DNA from: Adiantum capillus-veneris
Lineage: Eukaryota; Streptophyta; Polypodiopsida; Polypodiales; Pteridaceae
Direction: 5' to 3'
Assembly (NCBI GenBank): GCA_014529385.2
Contig: CM043969.1
Coordinates: 35,971,446 to 36,035,445, forward strand
Length of the DNA stretch: 64,000 bases
The notes beneath the pieces are model-generated. The model searched no databases. It saw nothing but the letters and a program-made list of their open reading frames with translations, and had not been told where the DNA came from. Numbering within the stretch: position 1 is the stretch's first letter; every line of letters begins with the position of its first letter. Shown piece by piece: positions 9,691 to 20,680 of this stretch. The position numbers and the translations under genes are program-made.

Positions 9691-10865
9691 ATGGCCGACA
9701 ACAACAACACAGATGTGTTCAAGATGTTTGCTGTTGAGGACAGGTTGGATGGGGACAACTACCCTATGTGGGCTTATATGATGCAACATGTTCTTGTGTC
9801 AAAGGGTGTCTGGAACATTGTGCAGGGCATTGATGTACATCCTGGTTCTGAGGATGTAGGCGATGTTGAGGATGTTGCAGGTCTTGCTACAAGGATTGCA
9901 GTTGTTAGAGTTGTTCTGCCTACGGCAGAACAATCTTGTTGGGATGTTAAGGATGCGCAGGCTTATGCATTGATTGCGTTGTCTGTGAAGCGCACCATTT
10001 TTTCTCACATCCGTTCAGCAAAATCTGCAAAACAGGCTTGGGATATTCTAGCTGGTCTTTATGCAAGCCGCAATGAGGCTAAAATTGCTTTGCTGCGTAA
10101 AGAGCTAGAGTCGAAGATTATGCATGAGGAAGATGATATGGACACTTTCCTTGCTAGTGTCAAGGATATCAATGAGCAACTTATTTCTGCAGGTGAAGTC
10201 ATTTCAGACAGTTCCCTTGTACAGACAGTTCTTGATGCCTTACCAGATTCCTACCAAACTTTTGCTAGTACTTGGAGACTGATGACCCAAGGAAATCCTG
10301 AAGTTGTAGTTTGATGCATTATGCACATTGCTGTTGCAAGAGTCACTTTCTAGAAAAAACAAGACTAGGCAGCGTGTAGTTGAACAGGATTTTATTGCTT
10401 CTCAAAGAAAGGGTGGTAGCAGTAATGCAGCCACTTCTTATGGTTCTGCTGCGAGTGGCAAAAATTATGTTCCTAATGCTTCTGCTTGCAGTACTTCGTC
10501 TGGTAATTATGGTGATAAGGGAAAAAAGAAGATGCGTTGCCATTATTGTAAAGCCAATGATCACTTGATCAAGTCGTGTCCTAAGTTGAAGGCCAAAGAG
10601 GATAAGAAGAAAGAGGGTGGTTCCACTGCAAATGCTGGTTCCACTACAAATGCAGCCATTGTTGAGTCTTCTGTGAAAGGAGACTGTAATGCTGATGTTG
10701 ATGCAGAATGGGCTTTTAGCGCAGAGTGCACTTACAATCGTGTTGTCCATGATGCATGCTTGTTAGTTGCTACAGATTCACATGTGTGGTATTTCGACAG
10801 TGGTGCTACAAAGCACATTAACTCACATCGTGAATTGTTTACCTCTCTCGAGTCTGTCCCTCATG
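9691..10865 (+). pseudogene. gag: copia-1 Gag and protease start
   Basis: Starts at the methionine of MADNNNTDVFKMF, 307 bp after the primer site. Copia Gag features follow: LDGDNYPMWAYMMQHVLVSK, QAYALIALSVKRTIFSHI, AWDILAGLYASRNEAK. A frameshift near 10310 changes frame within FDALCTLLLQESL. A CCHC zinc knuckle CHYCKANDHLIKSC is intact at about 10538-10579 and would bind RNA. The aspartic protease triad is in WYFDSGATKHIN (about 10787-10820), with the D-S-G intact. A second frameshift near 10865 leads to the next open stretch. The parts match the usual copia order and size. Confidence 0.9.
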
Positions 10866-12359
10866 GAATCTTGTGCTAACAACGCCTCTTATCCAGTTCA
10901 AGGATTTGGAAAGATTGTGCTTACTGCTGATAATGGCAGTTCTTTCACACTTGTTGATGCACTTTATGTACGTGGGATCAAGAAGAATCTCTTCTTTGTA
11001 TCCGCACTTGCTAGACTTGGACTTGTAGTCAAATTTGTGGATGACAGATGTATAGTTCATGATCTCAGTTTTGGTGATGAAATTGTTGCATCTGGGCTTT
11101 TGTGTCCTGGGTTGTATAAGCTCACTTTGTATGGCAAGTGTGGACAAAATTTTGCAAATGATGCTGCAGATTCAAGGGCTATTTCAGATGCAAAACTTTG
11201 GCATGCACGTTAAGGTCATCTGAATTTTGCCAGTTTGCTGTGTTTGCAGAAATCTGACATGGTTGCTTCTTTGCCACCTCTTGAAGCACCTGTCAAATAT
11301 GTTTGTGAAGGCTGTATTTTGGGTAAGATGCAGCGTTCTAAGTTTCCAAAGGATGGTTCAGTTCGGGCCGCATGTAGGTTGCAGCTTGTACATAGTGATG
11401 TTTGTGGGCCCATGCAAACTCCGTCCTTGGGCAATTATGTGTACTTTGTGACTTTCATTGATGATTACTCCAGGCATGCATGGGTATTTCCGCTTAAAGC
11501 GAAGTCCGAAGTTTTTATGTGCTTCAAACAATATTTGGCTATGGCTGAAAATGTCTCGAAATGTACTATGGGCACCCTCCATTCCGATCGAGGGGGGGAG
11601 TATATGTCTCATGAATTTAATGCATTTCTGGCTAGTCGTAGGATAAAACACCAATGTACAGTGCCTTATACGCCTCAACAAAATGGTGTTGCTGAGAAAA
11701 AAAACAGGTCACTGACGGAAATGGCACGATGTATGGTCAAAAGTCAAGCTTTACCGCATTCCTTTTGGCTTGAGGCCATCATGTGTGCCACTTATGTACT
11801 AAACAGGTGTCCTATGAAAGCTTTGCAGTCTATTACTCCATATGAAGCATGGCATGATAGAAAGCCTTCTATTGAGCACATGCGTTTTTTTAGCTGTTTG
11901 GCATATGCTTTGGTGCCACAAGTGCAGCGCAGAAAATTGGATGATAAGGCTGTCAAATGTATTTTTGTTGGTTATAAAGCTGAAAGCAAAGGTTACAGGT
12001 TGTATCATCCGCAAACAAAACGTATTCTGGTTTCTCGAGATGTAGTGTTTGTGGAAGATTCTATTCATCCCTTGCTGTCATGTACTAGAGACAGTAATGT
12101 AAGCTCACAGGACATTTATGACACTTTGTTGCCTCTTTTCAGTGGTGGAAATATGAATGTAAGTTCCAATGAGGCAAATGTACAGCCTATGGGGGTTTTT
12201 GAAAATGTTTTAGATCAGCCTATTAATGATGCAGATGTACATGATGTACTTGATGAGGGAAGGTCTGAAAATGAGCAGGCTAGAGGTATGCCAAAATGGC
12301 TGGTGCACACTTTGTGTGACAGTAAATTGGATGCACCTTTGTCTAGTCGTACTCGTTGA
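10866..12359 (+). pseudogene. pol: copia-1 protease end and integrase
   Basis: Continues from the protease (VDALYVRGIKKNLFFVSALA) to the integrase zinc region, where KLWHAR is followed by a TAA at 11211-11213 and then GHLNFASL in the same frame. The integrase core retains its acidic triad: D in TFIDDYSRHAW, D in LHSDRGGEY and E in QQNGVAEKKNRS. The GKM, LDDKAVKCIFVGY and YHPQTKRILVSRDV blocks that follow are typical of copia integrases. A TGA at 12357-12359 (SSRTR then stop, then GSLHAS in frame) separates it from reverse transcriptase. Integrase would insert the cDNA. The domain call is firm. Confidence 0.93.
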
Positions 12360-13967
12360 GGCTCTCTCCATGCATCTTATGCATCAGATTGTTATGCTTT
12401 GGCTGTGTCTAGCTTACATGATGTTGAGGAGCCTCTGACTTTTGATAAAGCAGAGAATTCAGAAAATTGGATGGCTGCCATGCAATCAGAATATGATGCA
12501 CTTATAGAGAATGACACATGGACTTTATGTGATTTGCCTCCTGGCAAAAAGGCCATTGGTACGAAGTGGGTTTACAAGTTGAAACGCAAGCCGGATGGTG
12601 AGATTGATCGCCATAAGGCTCGACTTGTTGCAAAGGGTTATGCACAACAAAAAGGCATAGATTATGAAGAGAATTTTGCTCCCACTTGTCGTATGACTAT
12701 TGTGCGTTTTCTATGTGCATTGGCAGCTCATTTTGGTTGGGATGTATGTCAATCAGACATTGTTACTGCTTTCTTGAATGGTGACATATTTGAGGAAGTT
12801 TATGTAACGCAGCCTCGCGGTTTTGTCATAAAAGGACAAGAGGACAAAGTGTGCAAATGTAACAAGGCTTTGTATGGGTTGAAGCAATCTCCTTGTGCTT
12901 GGTATGAGAAAGCTAACACTCATTTGGTCAAACAAGGCTTTCGTAACAGTCCAACAGAAAGCACATTGTATGTAAAGCATGAGGGTGATGTATTTCTCAT
13001 CGTAGTTCTTTATGTTGATGATTTGCTGATCACTGGACCAAATGACAGACATATTGCTGAATTTAAGGCTGATTTGAATGCTACTTTCAAGATGAAATAT
13101 TTGGGGCTGTTGCATCATTACTTGGGTATACAGTTTAAGCAGTGTGATGGTGGCATTGCCTTGTGTCAGAAAAGTTACATAGAGACATTGCTATTTAAGT
13201 TTGGACTTGAGGATTGCAAACCTATTGCCACTCCCATGGAAATAGGTTTGAAGTTGAGTCTACATGATGCTGGCGATCTTGTTGATGTCACTCTTTACCA
13301 AACTGCTGTTGGCTGCCTCATTTATGTATGCAACACGAGGCCGGATATTCAGTATGCAGTCTCACAGGTCAGCAGATTTATGCATAGCCCAGGGTCTAAG
13401 CATTGGCAGGCTGTCAAGAGGATTTTCCACTACCTTAGTGGCACTTTATATCTTGGCTTGTTTTATCCCAAGGGGGGATCATTACCGCCAGACTTACATG
13501 CTTTTTCGGACTCAGATTGGGCTGGTTGTTTTGACATGCGAGTGTCCACATCAGGTTTTTGTTTCATGCTTGGAAGTTCATGTATATCATGGTTGATCAA
13601 GAAGCAACCTACTATGGCCACTTCGAGTTGTGAGGCTGAGTACATGGCAGTCTTCACAGCTACGGTTGAGTGTGTATGGCTCAGACGCCTTATGGATGAT
13701 TTGGGTGTTGGACAGGACACTCCCAACACTATCTACACTGACAATCAGAGCGCATTGGCAGTTGCGAGGAACTCAGTTTTTCATGCTCTCACAAAGCACA
13801 TTGAGGTGCAGTACCACTATGTCAGGGAGAGGCTCTCAATAGGAGAGATCAGCTTGGCTTATGTGCCAACACAGGACAACCTTGCAGATCTTTTCACAAA
13901 GGCATTGTCATGTGAGAAGCTTGAAGCTTTCCGCAAAGCTTTGGGCTTACTCCCCTTTGTGGACTGA
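12360..13967 (+). pseudogene. pol: copia-1 reverse transcriptase and RNase H
   Basis: An open stretch of 522 residues from 12399, joined in frame to upstream integrase across a stop. It contains the copia reverse transcriptase signature series: [58 protein letters not shown] and the catalytic YVDDLLITG at 13011-13037. RNase H has FSDSDWAGC, SSCEAEYMA and YTDNQSALAVARN with the catalytic acids present, followed by the usual end KHIEVQYHYVRE and DLFTKAL. This part is intact, full length and ends at a natural stop 76 bp before the 3' LTR. The label pseudogene applies because the polyprotein upstream is broken. Confidence 0.95.
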
Positions 13968-14032
13968 TCCTGTCCTCAGGGCATGGCACTTCCCTTTACT
14001 CATGTGCCAACTCTCGTTCACCGCATCCCTCC

Positions 14033-14043
14033 AGGGGGGGATT
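14033..14043 (+). promoter_or_regulatory. Polypurine tract of copia-1
   Basis: AGGGGGGGATT immediately before the 3' LTR, the expected plus-strand primer. Confidence 0.9.
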
Positions 14044-14270
14044 TGTTACCATATACATGTGGTAGTGATGTGTGTGAACACACTAGGACCGCTGGGACAT
14101 TTTTCCCCTCTTTAGGAGGTTTTTTCCCCCGTGCATTGTATATACGCCCATCACTCTAGGGCTATCTATCTTTCCATTGCACACTAAGTAACAAACTCTC
14201 TATTGTGTGACTTGAGCTTCCTTCGTCTTCTCCAAGCTGTGTGCGTTTCTCTGCAACCCTAATTCCAACA
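14044..14270 (+). repeat. 3' LTR of copia-1
   Basis: 227 bp, collinear with 9143-9369, followed by the second CAATG target copy at 14271-14275. Confidence 0.97.
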
Positions 14271-14275
14271 CAATG

Positions 14276-14771
14276 CGGCCAAGTGGGCTCAGACTCGGCC
14301 TTCTCGAAATCTTCAACTGACCATATTTTGCCATCCAGAGCTCCGATTCGCAATCCGAAAAGACAGTCATGCTCCACAACTCGAGCACTACACATGTATA
14401 CACTGACATCAACCCGGGCCACCTGTCCCCAGCTGCCCTGTCTGTCAGGGATCTGCTACACACTTCAACTTTAAACCGCAATATCTTGAGCACTAGGGCT
14501 CCGTTTCACGATCCGTTTGGACCGGCTTCTAGAGAACATTGATCACTACACTATAGCACAAAAAACCCACATCTCGGGCACAGAAGTCCACCAACCTGCT
14601 TGGCTCTTTGTAGCACACCTTTGGCATAAAAAACCGCTTCGAGAATACACCTCCTCTATCCTTTGGCTGCCTAGGGCTTTGGTACCTGCGCTAGCCTTCT
14701 GCACTGCACTCACATGCTGCCTCCGCCTGGCATTGACCATCTGCTAGCTCAGAACAACTTTAGCTGCATCA
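14276..14771 (-). repeat. 5' LTR of gag-only element A, outer part
   Basis: Continues the LTR broken at 9142 and matches about 5096-5593. It ends GCATCA at 14771. The gypsy-1 gag sequence resumes directly after it. Confidence 0.9.
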
Positions 14772-15422
14772 ACATTGCCTCTTAGCAAGCAATTAGACTG
14801 CGTCTTCAACCTCTTTCCACTCAGCCTTTAGACCCTGTTCTGTATTCTTGTCTTCAAGGAATAGCTCTAGCTTTTCTTAGAGCTCATGAACTGTAGCTTG
14901 AAGGAACAATTTAATCTTTTCACTATCCAAAGTAGCCCGCTCTGTTCCTGACAGTTGAGCATAGCGTCGCTCAAACTCTCTCAACAGCTCGGTGATGGAA
15001 AGGCATTCTTTTGGCTTTGCAACCCATTCCAAGAAGGTCCTTTTTGTAACCCTTTCAGAATCCTCCATGAAGTATTCCTCCTTTAGGGATAATTTGAATT
15101 GCTTCCAACCTTCTCCATGCTCCTCCATGATTCTCCTTACATGGTCTCTAATCTCGGGGACCACAACAAGCTCAAAACTACAAATCATGTCCACCTCTGG
15201 AACCCGTTGTAGCTCCATCTCCTTTACATAACCACAAAGAAACTTTGTGACATCTTTTCCTTCAAATTGGTCCATTTTGTTGACAATAGCTTGAAGGGCT
15301 TTGTTTGTTGACACCTCCCTTCTTTCTGCAGCCTGTTGTTGTTGCATAAACATGGCGAATGCTTGAAACATTTGCATTGTTCCTTGATCAAAACACATGC
15401 CTTGTTGCTCTTGTTGATCCAT
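14772..15422 (-). pseudogene. gag: gypsy-1 gag, N-terminal half
   Basis: Open from the methionine at 15422 to a TAG near 14877. The start has a glutamine-rich segment (MDQQEQQGMCFDQ, FMQQQQAAERR), then FEGKDVTKFLCGYVKEMEL, VVVPEIRDHVRRIMEEHG, DSERVTKRTFLEWV and LREFERRYAQLSGTERATLD. These are the capsid-like blocks of the gypsy-1 lineage. After the stop the same frame continues to the edge of element A (EKLELFLEDKNTEQGLKAEW, then VEDAV and LLAKR). The C-terminal half is found at 2888-3635 on the far side of the insertion. Gag would assemble the particle; this copy has at least two stops. Confidence 0.75.
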
Positions 15423-15490
15423 AGCTTTAATTATTTGTAATTAAACCTTTCAAGAAAACCATTTGAACCCCCACCCCAGCTGCTTCACGT

Positions 15491-15502
15491 CAGGTTCACC
15501 AG
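15491..15502 (-). promoter_or_regulatory. Primer binding site-like sequence of gypsy-1
   Basis: On the minus strand TGGTGAACCTG lies five bases inside the LTR end (15507). It starts with TGG. The tRNA is not assigned. Confidence 0.45.
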
Positions 15503-15506
15503 AAAA

Positions 15507-16480
15507 TGTTGGAATGTGTGCGGTCTAACTGGGAATTAGGTGCAAAACCTCTAGCTGTGAGAGTTCGTGATGAGAGTCACAAACACTTTGTGAAAAAGTG
15601 TTTGTGGAGAATCACCAACCCTCTTTCTAAGGGTGACAGAAAATCTAAGAGAGTTTGTGACAGCAAAGTCACAAACCCTCTTTCCTATGGTGCTTGGAAA
15701 TTGCTTGTTTGCGTAGTCGAGATTATGATGAGAGGATCACCAAACCACATTCAATTTCACTTAAAAAGACCATTTAAAAACACCAAAGTTTCAGCCATGA
15801 AACCTTGATGCTCATACAAGATCTCAATCAAAACCCAAACCTCTTTTATGGTATCATGTACCCTCGCCCCCAATTACATAGTCGTAACATCAAACAGCTG
15901 AAAGGAATACACGAGCTTCCACCTTTATGGCAACCATTTTCTGAATTTTCAGAGATTTAAGAGCTTTGAAAGTGAAGCCTACACACCATTTCGATGAGAG
16001 AACCCTAATTCACTCCCTCACTAGCTCAGATACAAGATTTCGAAGAGGCGGGGCTGCCCTACACATAGATTGAGCAACCATGGAAGCAATTACACAGTAG
16101 AGAAAAATTGATGGTTTTTTCTGTAAAAAGCCCCCTTATCTCTCTTCCCCATGGAATTTTCAGCTGATGTGTCAATTTTTGGGCCATTTTGCTACTTTGG
16201 ACCAAAACTAGGTCATTTTCGGCTCATTTTTTATGCGAAAAATCCCAAACGGAATCAGAAAAACCCTGAAATTTGTGGGATAAGTCGCATAAGCATAAAA
16301 AACATAGATAATCATCATTTTCCATCAATATACCATTTTGGGTCACTTTCCATGCAATCCTACAACGACGCCTACTAGCTGCTATTTTTGGCAATTTTTG
16401 CTCGCGTCAATCTTTATAGGCGAGATGAGTGTGCCACCATAAAACACTTGGAATATATACATTGTAAAACCAAATTAATA
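15507..16480 (-). repeat. 5' LTR of gypsy-1 (right limit approximate)
   Basis: On the plus strand this begins TGTTGGAATGTG directly after the primer site, so on the element strand it ends CATTCCAACA. No second LTR is in the window to fix the other end; I stop it where gypsy-2 coding sequence begins. It contains a 12-bp hairpin at 15578-15606 and no coding sequence I can support. Confidence 0.5.
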
Positions 16481-16489
16481 ATATTATCA

Positions 16490-17244
16490 AGTGGAAAAGC
16501 ATGCAAATGCGCCACATCCAGGGCCACGGTAAAAACCTGCAAATCCTTAAAAAATATGTAACTCTTCTAGAAAATCTAGGGCCATGGTAAAAATCCGCCA
16601 TTGCCGGATTGTATCCACTTTGGATTCATCCATATATAGCCCATTAACTGAAATAACATGCCCCACATAGTGAATTTATTCTTTCAAAAAATCACACTTA
16701 GATTCCTTGGCATATAATTTATTTGTTCAACAATTCGAACGCCTGCCTAAGATGTTGTAAGTGTTGTTCTTCAAAAGCACTGTAGACTAGAATGTCATCG
16801 AGAAAAACGATGACAAATTTTCCCAAGACACTATCCATAAGTGTCACGAATGTTGCGAGCGCATTGGTTAACTCAAAGGGCATCACCAAGAACTCGTAGT
16901 CTCCAAACGTTTTTTAGAAATGTAGTTTTGAGTATATCAACAAGACGAATACGGACTTGGTGATAACCTGACCGCAAGTCTATTTTTGAAAAAATGTGAG
17001 CATGAGTGAGTCTCTCGAACAACTCATCAACTCGTGGCAATGGGTACTTGTTCTTAAACCGTAACCGCATTTAAGCCACGGTAGTCTATGCACATGCGCA
17101 TACTACCATCTTTTTCTTCACTAATAGGATAGGAGAAGCCCATGGTGAAGAATTGGGTTGTATAAACCCTTTGCTAAGGTAGTCAGCAAGCTCACGTTCC
17201 ACCTTAGCAGCTTCAGTAACTCATACGATAGGGCAGTTTATAGC
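16490..17244 (-). pseudogene. pol: gypsy-2 reverse transcriptase, partial
   Basis: Minus-strand reverse transcriptase broken into several frames. Readable blocks in order are [52 protein letters not shown], then [17 protein letters not shown] with the catalytic FLDD at about 16793-16807, followed by [22 protein letters not shown] and HYVGHVISVNGLYMD. The last part, VDTIRQW, fades by about 16490, before the RNase H domain. At least three frameshifts and several stops are present. The catalytic aspartates survive. Confidence 0.85.
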
Positions 17245-19193
17245 CTACAAAACCACATCAATGCTATGTTGCACGGATCGTGTCAGCGGTAATTCTGGTG
17301 GAAAATCATTAGGAAAAACATCTTGAAATTCCTTTAATAATTTTTGTAACTCACAAGCAACGTTTGCTTGTTTCAAAGTAGCCACTGGTGGAAGAGATGA
17401 GAGAGAAGCATGCGGCGTTGAGGAATGTTCAACAGATTCAATGTTAGAGATAAAATGAGATAATGAGTAACACAAGAAAAATTGATCTATTTCATTATCA
17501 AAAACGAGCTGCATAAGCGCAGCTGTAGATATCAATGGTGAAGAAGGTACATCCTTATCTCCTAACAACAACACATGTGCGCCATGGGATTCGAACATCA
17601 AGCTGTTGTGCTCATAGCCACGCTTCAGTGATGGTCCTAGGCAATGCAACCATTTCCTACCAAGGACCACATTTTCCCTCTCCATGTTCATAACCTGAAA
17701 ATCTAAGCATGTGGAGTAACCTTGTACTTCCAATGGAACAGCTCCGACTTGAGTATCCCAAATTTTGGTATCATTTCCACTCATCGTTGCTACCTTGTAG
17801 CACTGGGTACTCGGAGTTTGAGGCAATTTGAGTTTTTTCACCAATCCGTAGTTGATGAAATTGTGAGTAGCACCTTCATCTACCAAGATGTACACCTTGT
17901 GCCCTTGCAGAGATCCGTGCATACATACTAACTCATGTGGTACGAACGTCTCTTGCCATATGGAAGCTGTGAGACAGCACTCATGCACCACGTTGGTGTG
18001 TGTTACTTCCATTATAGAGAATCGTGAGGAAGACTGAAGAGGCAGCAATTGCACTGCGTGTACTTCTTTTTCCTTGCCATGAGCGGCAGATTTCCCCTTG
18101 GGATAATTATTTTTTCCATGACCGCTTCCTACACATTGAAAACATAATTTCTCTTTCTTAGCTTTATCAAAGTCCTCATGAGAGAGAGGAACTCTAGACC
18201 CCTTGGGTTTTTTAGATGCTTCTGAATTTTTATTGTGCCCATACTGTGTGCATGTATTACCATGTGTATTAGCAGACATGTGAGTATTATGTGCTTTCTT
18301 TTCATCTGGATCATCACGAATATGTGCTTTCACTATGGCTTCCTCAAGTGTTTTAGGGTCTTGGGTCTTGACGTGCTTCTTAAGCTCTTGTGTCAGACCT
18401 TGTATAAATCCCCATACTTGCTGAAAGTTATCTAAGACTTCCAACTTGAGGATAACATCCTGAAAGTGAGATATATATTCAAGTAATGATGGGTATTGGC
18501 GCATGGAACACGTGTCCCAAGCCGTCCAATTCCGATTTCCCTCATTTGTAGGGAAAAATTCTTTGCAAAACATAGCTTCAAAATCTCCCCAACTTTGTGG
18601 TATGACATTCTTCTCCTTGAGAGACATCCACCACCATTTGTAGGCCTTGCCTTCCAGAGTTAGGCTCGTTTGTAGTGCTCTGAATGTGTCCGGAATACGT
18701 TGTAAGGCGTGAATTCCATCCTACTTGCTGAGAAAGATATTCACTGCATCCTTATTGCGATCTCGGTCTTCTCCCTTAAAAGTCAGTGGTTTGGTGTTTT
18801 TCAACAACTCATCCACCTCTTCTGCAGTAGTGAGAGTGCGCAAAGTATTAGCAGTTGGGCCTTGTCCTTGATTAGAAGGGTCTTTCTCTTGTGTAGCAAC
18901 GTGCTCATGCATGTGCGTGTCAGTAGGACCATTGGACTGCTGTTGCATTAATTGGATCACTAATGTGGGTAATTTAGTGACATTTTCATTGAAGCTTTTA
19001 AAATTTCCTTCCATAACCTATATGCGTGTCTGAAGTGTACAAAATTCTTGAATGTGGAGTAATTCATAAGTGTTTTCACCACCTATCGTAGCGTCGCGGG
19101 CGCTCTCTTGAGAGCATTCGGCCACGAGCCATCATGGACAGGATCAGGCATATTTTTCTTGAAATCAAAAGTCATATTGATATCTGAATCCAT
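17245..19193 (-). pseudogene. gag: gypsy-2 Gag and aspartic protease
   Basis: The probable start is the methionine at 19193 (MDSDINMTFDFKKN), with stops and frameshifts before the long open stretch 17245-18627. Gag features include TPLTFKGEDRDRNKD-like sequence near 18770, WGDFEAMFCKEFFPTNEGNRN and IQGLTQELKKHVKTQDPKTLEEAI. A zinc knuckle-like CFQCVGSGHGKNNYPKGK near 18110 has lost its last cysteine to tyrosine. The protease motif is VYILVDEGATHNFINYGLV, where the usual D-S-G is D-E-G, and the later block is NVVLGRKWLHCLG. It ends with DVFPNDFPPELPLTRSVQHSI, the usual lead into reverse transcriptase. The 460-residue stretch is one continuous frame. Confidence 0.85.
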
Positions 19194-19742
19194 GGCGACA
19201 CAGTGCAGTGAAAGGAAGAGTTAGAAAAATACTTGATATTGAGAGCACTGCAAAGTTTAATAAGCCTTGCTAATCCCATCAAAGTTGATATTATCCAAGT
19301 CAAAATAAATCCACAATTTCAGTCATGTAGGGAAATCCTTAATCTCGTTGTAGCCGAATCGAGTATGGGTAAAATTGCTTTCGACCGTATCGATTTGGAG
19401 AAATTACGTCACTTTGAACTCCCCTTCAGATGCTTTATTAAATATTTGATTTATTTTAGATCATACGCAGAGAATTTGTGTGGTGTATGTACTTGCCGAC
19501 CTTGTCGGGATGCCTAGCTTCGCCGAAGCTTCACAAGAGGGAGGGGGGGTACACCACTGTGGGTACCGTCCCTTAGCTTGTGTAAAACAATTGTGGCCAC
19601 TAACCCAAATTTATTGGGCGCTGGTCGGGTGTGAAAATTAGCTTTCTCACCAGCTATGGCAGCCCGCAGACAGCGCAAGGGGGGGAGCTTTACTCACCCC
19701 GCCTTGTAGGATGATCGAGGTCGCCTACTACTATAGGCATGT
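19194..19742. other. Unassigned stretch between gypsy-2 and gypsy-3
   Basis: This lies upstream of gypsy-2 gag and directly before the gypsy-3 5' LTR. A plus-strand open frame at 19233-19517 (NPIKVDIIQVKINPQFQ onward, then CGVCTCRPC) has no family I recognise. G-rich runs occur near 19542 and 19680. It could be leader or LTR of gypsy-2, but without a second copy I cannot define it. Confidence 0.3.
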
Positions 19743-20615
19743 TGTTGGGCGCATTTCTGACACCCCATTTTTTGTAAATTTGTACATATGGACATGACGC
19801 CCAATGTCGAAAGCGTGTGTGGGATTTATTTTTGTGGGTTTTTTTAGCTTTCTTTAGAAAGCACATATACATGCACTACAAGTCGCTAGCCTAGTGAGAG
19901 CTGTTGGGCTACTGTAAGTGCCCGTGAGTGAGTTTTTTGAAGTGAGACCTATATATAACTAAAACTCATGTAAAAACTTAAAAAAGTTCAGCCCAACATC
20001 AGAAATTTGCATTTTTTAGCTCGTTGTGTCTCCTTGGTGCTTTTGGATGCAGTTTTTTGCCCCGACTAGCCTTCTCTATGTGTAGTCGTGCTGGGACAGC
20101 TTTCTGTTCGCGTCAATTTTGCTCATGGCGGCGTATGGAATCAATTATGATCATCTTCATATTTCTTGCCAGTCATTTTTCAATATTTTTTCCAATCTTT
20201 AAAGTGCCCCAATTGGAGTGGTGCTCTTCAGGTTACGACTAGTTCTCTGCAGGGTTATGGCTATGGCATCCTAGTGGCAAATTGTGTGTAGATAGATTCG
20301 GAGGGCATGTATCTATGAATTTTGGAATTGATGTTGAAGTTTTGGGTTTGTGATGTTTGATTGTGAAAGGAGAGGCTCTTGTATTCATATGCATTGGTCG
20401 GTGTGTGTTGTAAATTCGTGCTTTGACAGGGTTTTGCTCCTATATGACATAGTCTCTTGGGTGGGCGACAGCTAGTAAATTCCCAAGGGTCCACTCCTAT
20501 TGGACTTCTGATGTTTCAAAACGATTTTTCAAAGCTTTTGGTGTTTTGTAGTTCTCTTTCAACGATCTTGGGTGACATCGCTATAGAGATGTTTCAGTTT
20601 GCTTGTTTCCCAACA
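19743..20615 (+). repeat. 5' LTR of gypsy-3
   Basis: Starts TGTTGGGCGCATTTCTGACA and ends TTTCCCAACA. It is collinear with 25258-25874 except for about 250 extra bases around 20300-20560. Confidence 0.93.
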
Positions 20616-20621
20616 GTGTTT

Positions 20622-20639
20622 TGGTGCCTGCCACCGAAG
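20622..20639 (+). promoter_or_regulatory. Primer binding site-like sequence of gypsy-3
   Basis: TGGTGCCTGCCACCGAAG, six bases after the LTR. It shares TGGTGCC with the sites of the gag-only elements and gypsy-4 but differs beyond. Confidence 0.6.
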
Positions 20640-20680
20640 AATCGCTTCAAGTTACCTTCAGTTTACAGGTTTTAGAAGAC

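Larger units (their letters stand above)
9143..14270 (+). mobile_element. copia-1: full-length Ty1/copia LTR retrotransposon
   Basis: A complete 5128-bp element with two 227-bp LTRs (9143-9369 and 14044-14270), each starting TGTTACC and ending CCAACA. A 5-bp target duplication CAATG flanks it (9138-9142 and 14271-14275). The empty site is preserved in the sister LTR of element A (near 5083-5105), where CCAATGCGGCC reads straight through. By eye the LTRs differ at about eight positions. Gene order is gag, protease, integrase, reverse transcriptase, RNase H, which defines copia. The coding region has two frameshifts and two in-frame stops, so the copy is inactive. Confidence 0.97.
3640..14771 (-). 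mobile_element. Gag-only LTR element, copy A (non-autonomous), interrupted by copia-1
   Basis: Minus-strand element bounded by two direct repeats, 3640-5593 (1954 bp) and 7682-14771 (1957 bp after removing copia-1 and one target duplication). Both repeats start TGGAGAGGGGGAATG on the plus strand. On the element strand they start with TG (TGGTGCAGC at the 3' LTR, TGATGCAGC at the 5' LTR) and end CTCTCCA. The internal part (5594-7681) has a primer-site-like sequence at 7661-7676, a Gag-like coding region, an acidic region, a C-terminal segment, a palindromic stem and a polypurine tract. There is no trace of protease, reverse transcriptase or integrase. This matches the class known as terminal-repeat retrotransposons with a GAG domain (TR-GAG). 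It lies inside gypsy-1 gag. The family name is my assignment from structure. Confidence 0.85.
1..16480 (-). mobile_element. gypsy-1: Ty3/gypsy LTR retrotransposon, partial, interrupted at 3640-14771
   Basis: A minus-strand Ty3/gypsy element. From right to left it has a 5' LTR from 15507, a primer-site-like sequence at 15491-15502 and the N-terminal half of gag (14772-15422). It then resumes left of the gag-only element with the gag C-terminal half, protease, a linker, reverse transcriptase and the start of RNase H, and runs off the window edge. Integrase and the 3' LTR are not in view. The two gag halves join logically across the insertion, which shows that copy A landed inside this element. 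Flanks of the insertion on the minus strand read ATGT and ACGT, compatible with a 4-bp target duplication carrying one transition. All reading frames are broken. The right limit of the 5' LTR is approximate. Confidence 0.8.
16490..19193 (-). mobile_element. gypsy-2: Ty3/gypsy fragment (gag, protease, partial reverse transcriptase)
   Basis: A minus-strand fragment with gag, zinc knuckle, protease and the first two thirds of reverse transcriptase in order. It ends abruptly near 16490, where gypsy-1 LTR sequence begins. RNase H and integrase are absent and I cannot identify LTRs. It differs from gypsy-1, gypsy-3 and gypsy-4 in its protease signature (DEGATHNFI rather than DDGFE or DGGAQ). Confidence 0.8.
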
